Assembly (NCBI RefSeq): GCF_001540865.1
Contig: NC_033627.1
Location: 816,432 to 880,431 of the forward strand
DNA: 64,000 nucleotides
Reading direction: 5' to 3'
From: Ananas comosus
Taxonomy: Eukaryota; Streptophyta; Magnoliopsida; Poales; Bromeliaceae
The notes beneath the pieces were generated by a model. The model saw nothing but the letters and a program-made list of their open reading frames with translations, ran no database searches and was not told where the DNA came from. Every line of letters begins with the position of its first letter. The stretch's first letter is position 1. This document shows positions 60,027 through 64,000 of the stretch, one piece after another. Position numbers and translations under genes: made by a program.

Positions 60027-63000
60027 TTAAGAAGATATTTGTGGAGAACCGCACATACTCTGTGATCTGTTCTCCTCAACCTTTGAGCAAACTGATGAGG
60101 ATTCCCACCCGAGCTCGGACAAACGCAATTTTTCATGTGATAGTCTGCACTGCAAAAGTTATATTTCCTGATGTCAGCAAAAATTGTATGCACTGAGAGC
60201 CACAACTGCCGACCTACAAGATCTAATCGAAAGAAATATTCTGATATGTTTGCTGCTGAAAATTTTTTGAGTTAACATAGCATTTGTACTCTGTTGCACT
60301 GATTTTTGACTTATTTTTCAGTTGAAAATAGTATACCTTCAGTTTTAAATCATGCACTTCATTCTCTAGTGAAGTAATGCGATCCTTTAGCAGATTAAGT
60401 GCTTCTTCTGCAGCTGAGACGTTTATATTATTATTGAAAGCTGGCGGTGTTAGTCCAGCAACCTGCAAAAATATCATTCGAACCATGTAATTGTTTAAAT
60501 CCTCCCGAATTTGCTCGAGAAGCCAACTTTTTAACATAATAGAAAAATGCCTGATATGACCTTTAAACAGCTGGTACATAAACTCAGTAGTTTCTGTGCC
60601 AGTTTGAGTCTCTCCTCTTCGCTTTCCTGTTAATGAACATGTGGCAATAACGTCAAGACTTTTACCATCTATAAGGCTTTAGCATCAGTGTGGGTTCATT
60701 TGTACTTAAGAAAGTATACGCACTTCTAGTTTCTTCTGCAGTTGCTCTTCCTCGTCTATGTCAATAAATGGGCTTTTGCCATTGGCTGATCTATAGCAAG
60801 CAAGCTCTTCTTTCACGCGAACAAGAATACTTTCTGACCTCCGCAGCTTTTCACTTAGTTCTTCATTCTGTAGCTTCAATAAGTTATTCTCTTCCTGTTG
60901 AAGTGTAACAAAACTAACTTAGGCAACGAAAAATATGTAACTGCATATTAATCACTTAGCAGATTAGAAACTCAAAATGCAATACCTTAGTTTTAGCATG
61001 ATGGTGAATACGCAACTGGAGATTTTGCTGGCTAGAGAGCTTTTTCAGTTCATCTTCAAGTTCCATGATCATCTTTTTGTAGTTTACATTGTCAGCCTAG
61101 CAAATTTTTTTAAGTGAATTTAGAATAAACATATTAAATAAAGAGGAAGAGAACAAGATGTCTTAAGAGGGTGCTGCCAAAACCTTCAACATTTCATTTT
61201 CAGTGGCAAGGAACTGTTCTCGCTGCCGAAGCTTTTCTGCTGAAATACGAGCAGCCATCATTTCTGCGTGTTTCTGATTTATCTCTTCAATCCAACTATA
61301 AGATTAAAATTGCAGTTATTTGAAGCATTCCATTTGCTAAAGGGGGTTAAAACTAACAGAATATTCTGAAGATGTAACAGCAAATGCAATCTACCTTTGT
61401 CTCTCCTCAATGAATTCATTGAGCTGCTTCTTCAGCCTGACCATCTCTTCCACCTATTTAATGTGTAAAGTTAATATATAAAGAGCAACAAAGAAGGAAA
61501 ATTATATAGTTTTATTCTGATCTCACGAAACGTACATTCCCTTGGGATTCTTCACAGTTGAAAAGAGCCGTATCTTTTGTCTTTGGCTTTTGATGGTTCT
61601 CTAATAATGACTAGCACAAATGCAGGTTAAAGCAACAAAAAATATATATGAGCCACATTTCAAGTTATGAGTTAAAGATGCTAACAGATAGATAAATCAG
61701 AACTGTAAAAAAGCTTCTAAACTTACTGCATAGCTTGTCATATCCAACTTGACCCCTAAGAGATCACGAATCACATCATGAGTCATGCTTTCTGCGGCTG
61801 CTAGTCGAGTGTTCAACATAAAGATCTGGCAATGAAAGCACAATATTGATAACAAATCCATGACAATCAAGTATTTGATGATTGGTATTTGATGATTGCC
61901 ATTGTTAAAGAGATAGTTACACATGTCGCTACAAGATTATGTATTTACATGTGTTCCTACAAATTTTGAATTTTCATATATTCCTTTTAAAATACTTTGC
62001 AACAAAAACCCAAGTGAATTTGTCATCTCCCCAAATTATGATAACCGTAGTTTTCTAAGAAACTACACGTTCGAGGGGTATATAGAACATCAGATTTTAC
62101 AGCAGCACATACATAAAAAGATGATTTGTGTGATTTGTATGTAAAAGCCTTTTGAGAAATTTGTAAGTTAAACATGTCAGAGGTACAATACCTCTTTTTG
62201 CCGGCTCGCAGCTAAAGCTTCAAGTTCCTCTATCTGACGCTTTGCTGCAGTAAGTTCCTCATCTTTCTCCGAGTTCATTTGTTGTACTAATCCCAAGCCT
62301 ATACATTTAAATGGGGAACCTGAACCCCGAGGTTTCCCTACACTTTTCTCTGTTCTGGTCGATACTATATTTAAGGAGCCTGATGATGTGGCTTCTGTCT
62401 TAACTTGCTGCGCCATGGCCTCCAATTCCTTGAACTGGTGCAGGATTTCAAATTTTATTATTAGCAGAGAGCGGAAAGTAGAAACTAAAAGTTAACTGCC
62501 TCTTTTAGTGTAATCAACATCATTTTCATAGAAGCAATGGTACCTTCTGCTTGTATTCTCTTGCTTGTGCCTCTGCATGCATGTTAAGCTCAGAGATGTG
62601 TGCCTTGCAATTGGTAATCTGTACAATAACAGCAAGGCATGGTCACACATAGTTATCTACATGAACACATGGTTTACACAGAAAAGCTTACATAAAGTGA
62701 TGCATCACCCAATCAGAAGCTACAAATTCAGTTTTTTTTGGCAAGTATAGACAACTCATTTCATGCACAAGGATGTGAGTAACAAAAATAGAATACAAGA
62801 ATTTTACGGTCCTATAAGGAACAATGGACTATATATTTAGGTAGCAATAGTAAATGGCTTTGAAGGTGAGAGCAGTCATAACCATCGACAACAAGATTGC
62901 TAAAATCATTGTGATATTGATTCAGCAATTAGAATATTTACTGAACCACCATTATACTATTTTTATATTCCAATCACACCTCTGCATCCTTTTCAGCAAG

Positions 63001-64000
63001 TTCCTTCTGAAGAATTTGTATGCTTTGCTGGGTCTCTAGCAGTTCACTATTCTTCTCTTCATAATTCCTGTGATGAAACACTCCATGAGCAATTGTACTT
63101 TGTTGCCTAACCTATGTCTATATATTCTGTCGTGGTATAAACCTGGTCAAGTCATTCTTATCAGCTCCTACATGACTCCAGTTTCTCGACGGTACTGTGA
63201 GCATTTGCTGTTTCACTTCCTGAAGCTCCACTTCCAGTTCTTCTCTCTGCAGCCTCTGTCTTTCAGCTTCTGCTTTCACGATATCCACCTTAAAGAAAAA
63301 GCAACCCAAATCACAGCTGGAACTTGAAGGTCAAAAGAATCAGAGCCCATAATTTACAAAACAGATCGAGAAATGTTCACCTTGTTTTCCAGTGCATACA
63401 CAGTGCACTCAAGCTCCTGGATAGACCCCTCCAATAGCTTAATCTCTTCTTCCTTTTCTTCAGCATAGGCCTTCTTCACCTCTGCAATCTATAAACCAGC
63501 ATAAAGGGAATAACACGCGAACAATGGTAGAGCAAATTTTTGGAAGTCTATTAATTAGGCTTTTAGGCACCTGATGAGCTTCAGTGGCAATAGCTTCATT
63601 CTCTTCAGCAAGAGCATGTGCCATTTCCAAATTCTCTTTCAACATAAGCACCTCAGAATTAAGATGATCTCGCTCCTCTGAAAGTTTTATAAGCTTGTCC
63701 TGCAAATCTTCAAGAAAGCAATTTCTCTGACCATGCAAAGTGCTCATTTCAAATAACTCTTCTTCTAGCCTTTCAGCAACCTTAATTTTATTTGCGAGCT
63801 CTTCCTCTATAGCAATTTTCAACCCTTTAATGTGTTCTAATTGAGATTTTATCTCAGATTTTTCTTTGCACACTAAGTCCAAAATACAAATCTTTTCAGC
63901 AAGTTCTGACTCGAGAGAAGTTATCCTTTCACTCTTCTCTAGTAACTCAGCTTCTAGGAGCAATTTATCAGAAATGGCCTTCTCAAGTAGAGATGATTTA
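60027..64000 (-). CDS. KIN12: kinesin-12 (KIN-12, POK/PAKRP-like), C-terminal part, gene continues past the window
   Basis: Fifteen exons are visible: 64000-63571 (partial), 63488-63381, 63288-63143, 63067-62980, 62618-62544, 62434-62192, 61825-61727, 61610-61536, 61453-61395, 61295-61184, 61096-60986, 60894-60724, 60626-60561, 60462-60337 and 60149-60027. They give about 676 residues with continuous phase, nearly all predicted coiled coil. The motor is not in view. Diagnostic KIN-12 C-terminal motifs are AESMTHDVIRDLLGVKLDMT SYASLLENHQ, the CTSCLKVAGLTPP block, SAAEEALNLLKDRITSLENE and HEKLRLSELG. KIN-12 kinesins act in phragmoplast organisation and division-plane orientation. The final exon (60027-60149) is set by the LRLSEL match; reading through the previous donor would give a spurious tail. 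The gene converges on the Aurora kinase gene. Confidence 0.92.

Noticed and set aside
60223..60579. Kinesin C terminus ending in KVYYFQLKNKSKISATEYKC
   Set aside because: This is read-through of a donor; splicing from 60337 to 60149 gives the conserved KLRLSEL ending instead.

Overview
This window is nuclear DNA from a flowering plant, most probably a monocot. The evidence is small exons separated by AT-rich introns with GT..AG borders, several very GC-rich 5' exons (NLR, serpin, Dof), monocot-like protein versions, and intergenic space packed with small MITEs, SINEs and microsatellites. A commelinid such as pineapple is my guess, from the look of one SINE family; this is not proven. Four single N characters (24464, 26914, 39785, 43040) mark it as a draft assembly.

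Eleven protein-coding genes can be reconstructed exon by exon with phases that close. In order: the 3' end of an OSB organellar ssDNA-binding protein (+, to 604); a misato/DML1 homologue (-, 2979-8208, 9 exons); a NIGT1/HHO-like GARP transcription factor (-, 10043-11799, 5 exons); an SnRK2 subclass III kinase (+, 13890-18529, 9 exons); an ADR1-type RPW8-NLR helper immune receptor (-, 19270-22905, 5 exons); a nucleobase-ascorbate transporter (-, 32479-37747, 14 exons); a Serpin-ZX protease inhibitor (-, 40722-42850, 2 exons); a Dof zinc-finger factor (-, 45687-46772, 1 exon); N-acetyl-gamma-glutamyl-phosphate reductase of arginine synthesis (-, 52701-56235, 13 exons); an Aurora-3-type mitotic kinase (+, 57075-59032, 6 exons); and the C-terminal coiled-coil part of a kinesin-12 (-, 60027 to beyond 64000).

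The genes do not form an operon or cluster. Shared themes are ABA/nitrate signalling (SnRK2 and the HHO-like factor are divergent neighbours) and cell division (Aurora kinase and kinesin-12 are convergent neighbours; misato is a tubulin-related protein). The Aurora and argC-like genes diverge from an 840-bp spacer that holds nested inverted repeats and TGGGCC motifs.

The 9.5-kb spacer 22.9-32.5 kb and the spacers 37.7-40.7, 42.9-45.7 and 46.8-52.7 kb hold no gene I can support. They hold a solo LTR with a 5-bp target duplication, a SINE with a 15-bp target duplication and two related copies, PIF/Harbinger (Tourist), Mutator-like and microsatellite-associated MITEs, and long (CT)n, (GA)n and (TA)n tracts. 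I found no CRISPR array, rRNA or convincing tRNA gene. I see no clearly undescribed biological system; the most unusual items are splice-site duplication in the Aurora gene, the repeat-filled divergent promoter, an orphan cluster of TGGGCC motifs and the families of MITEs that sit inside microsatellites.
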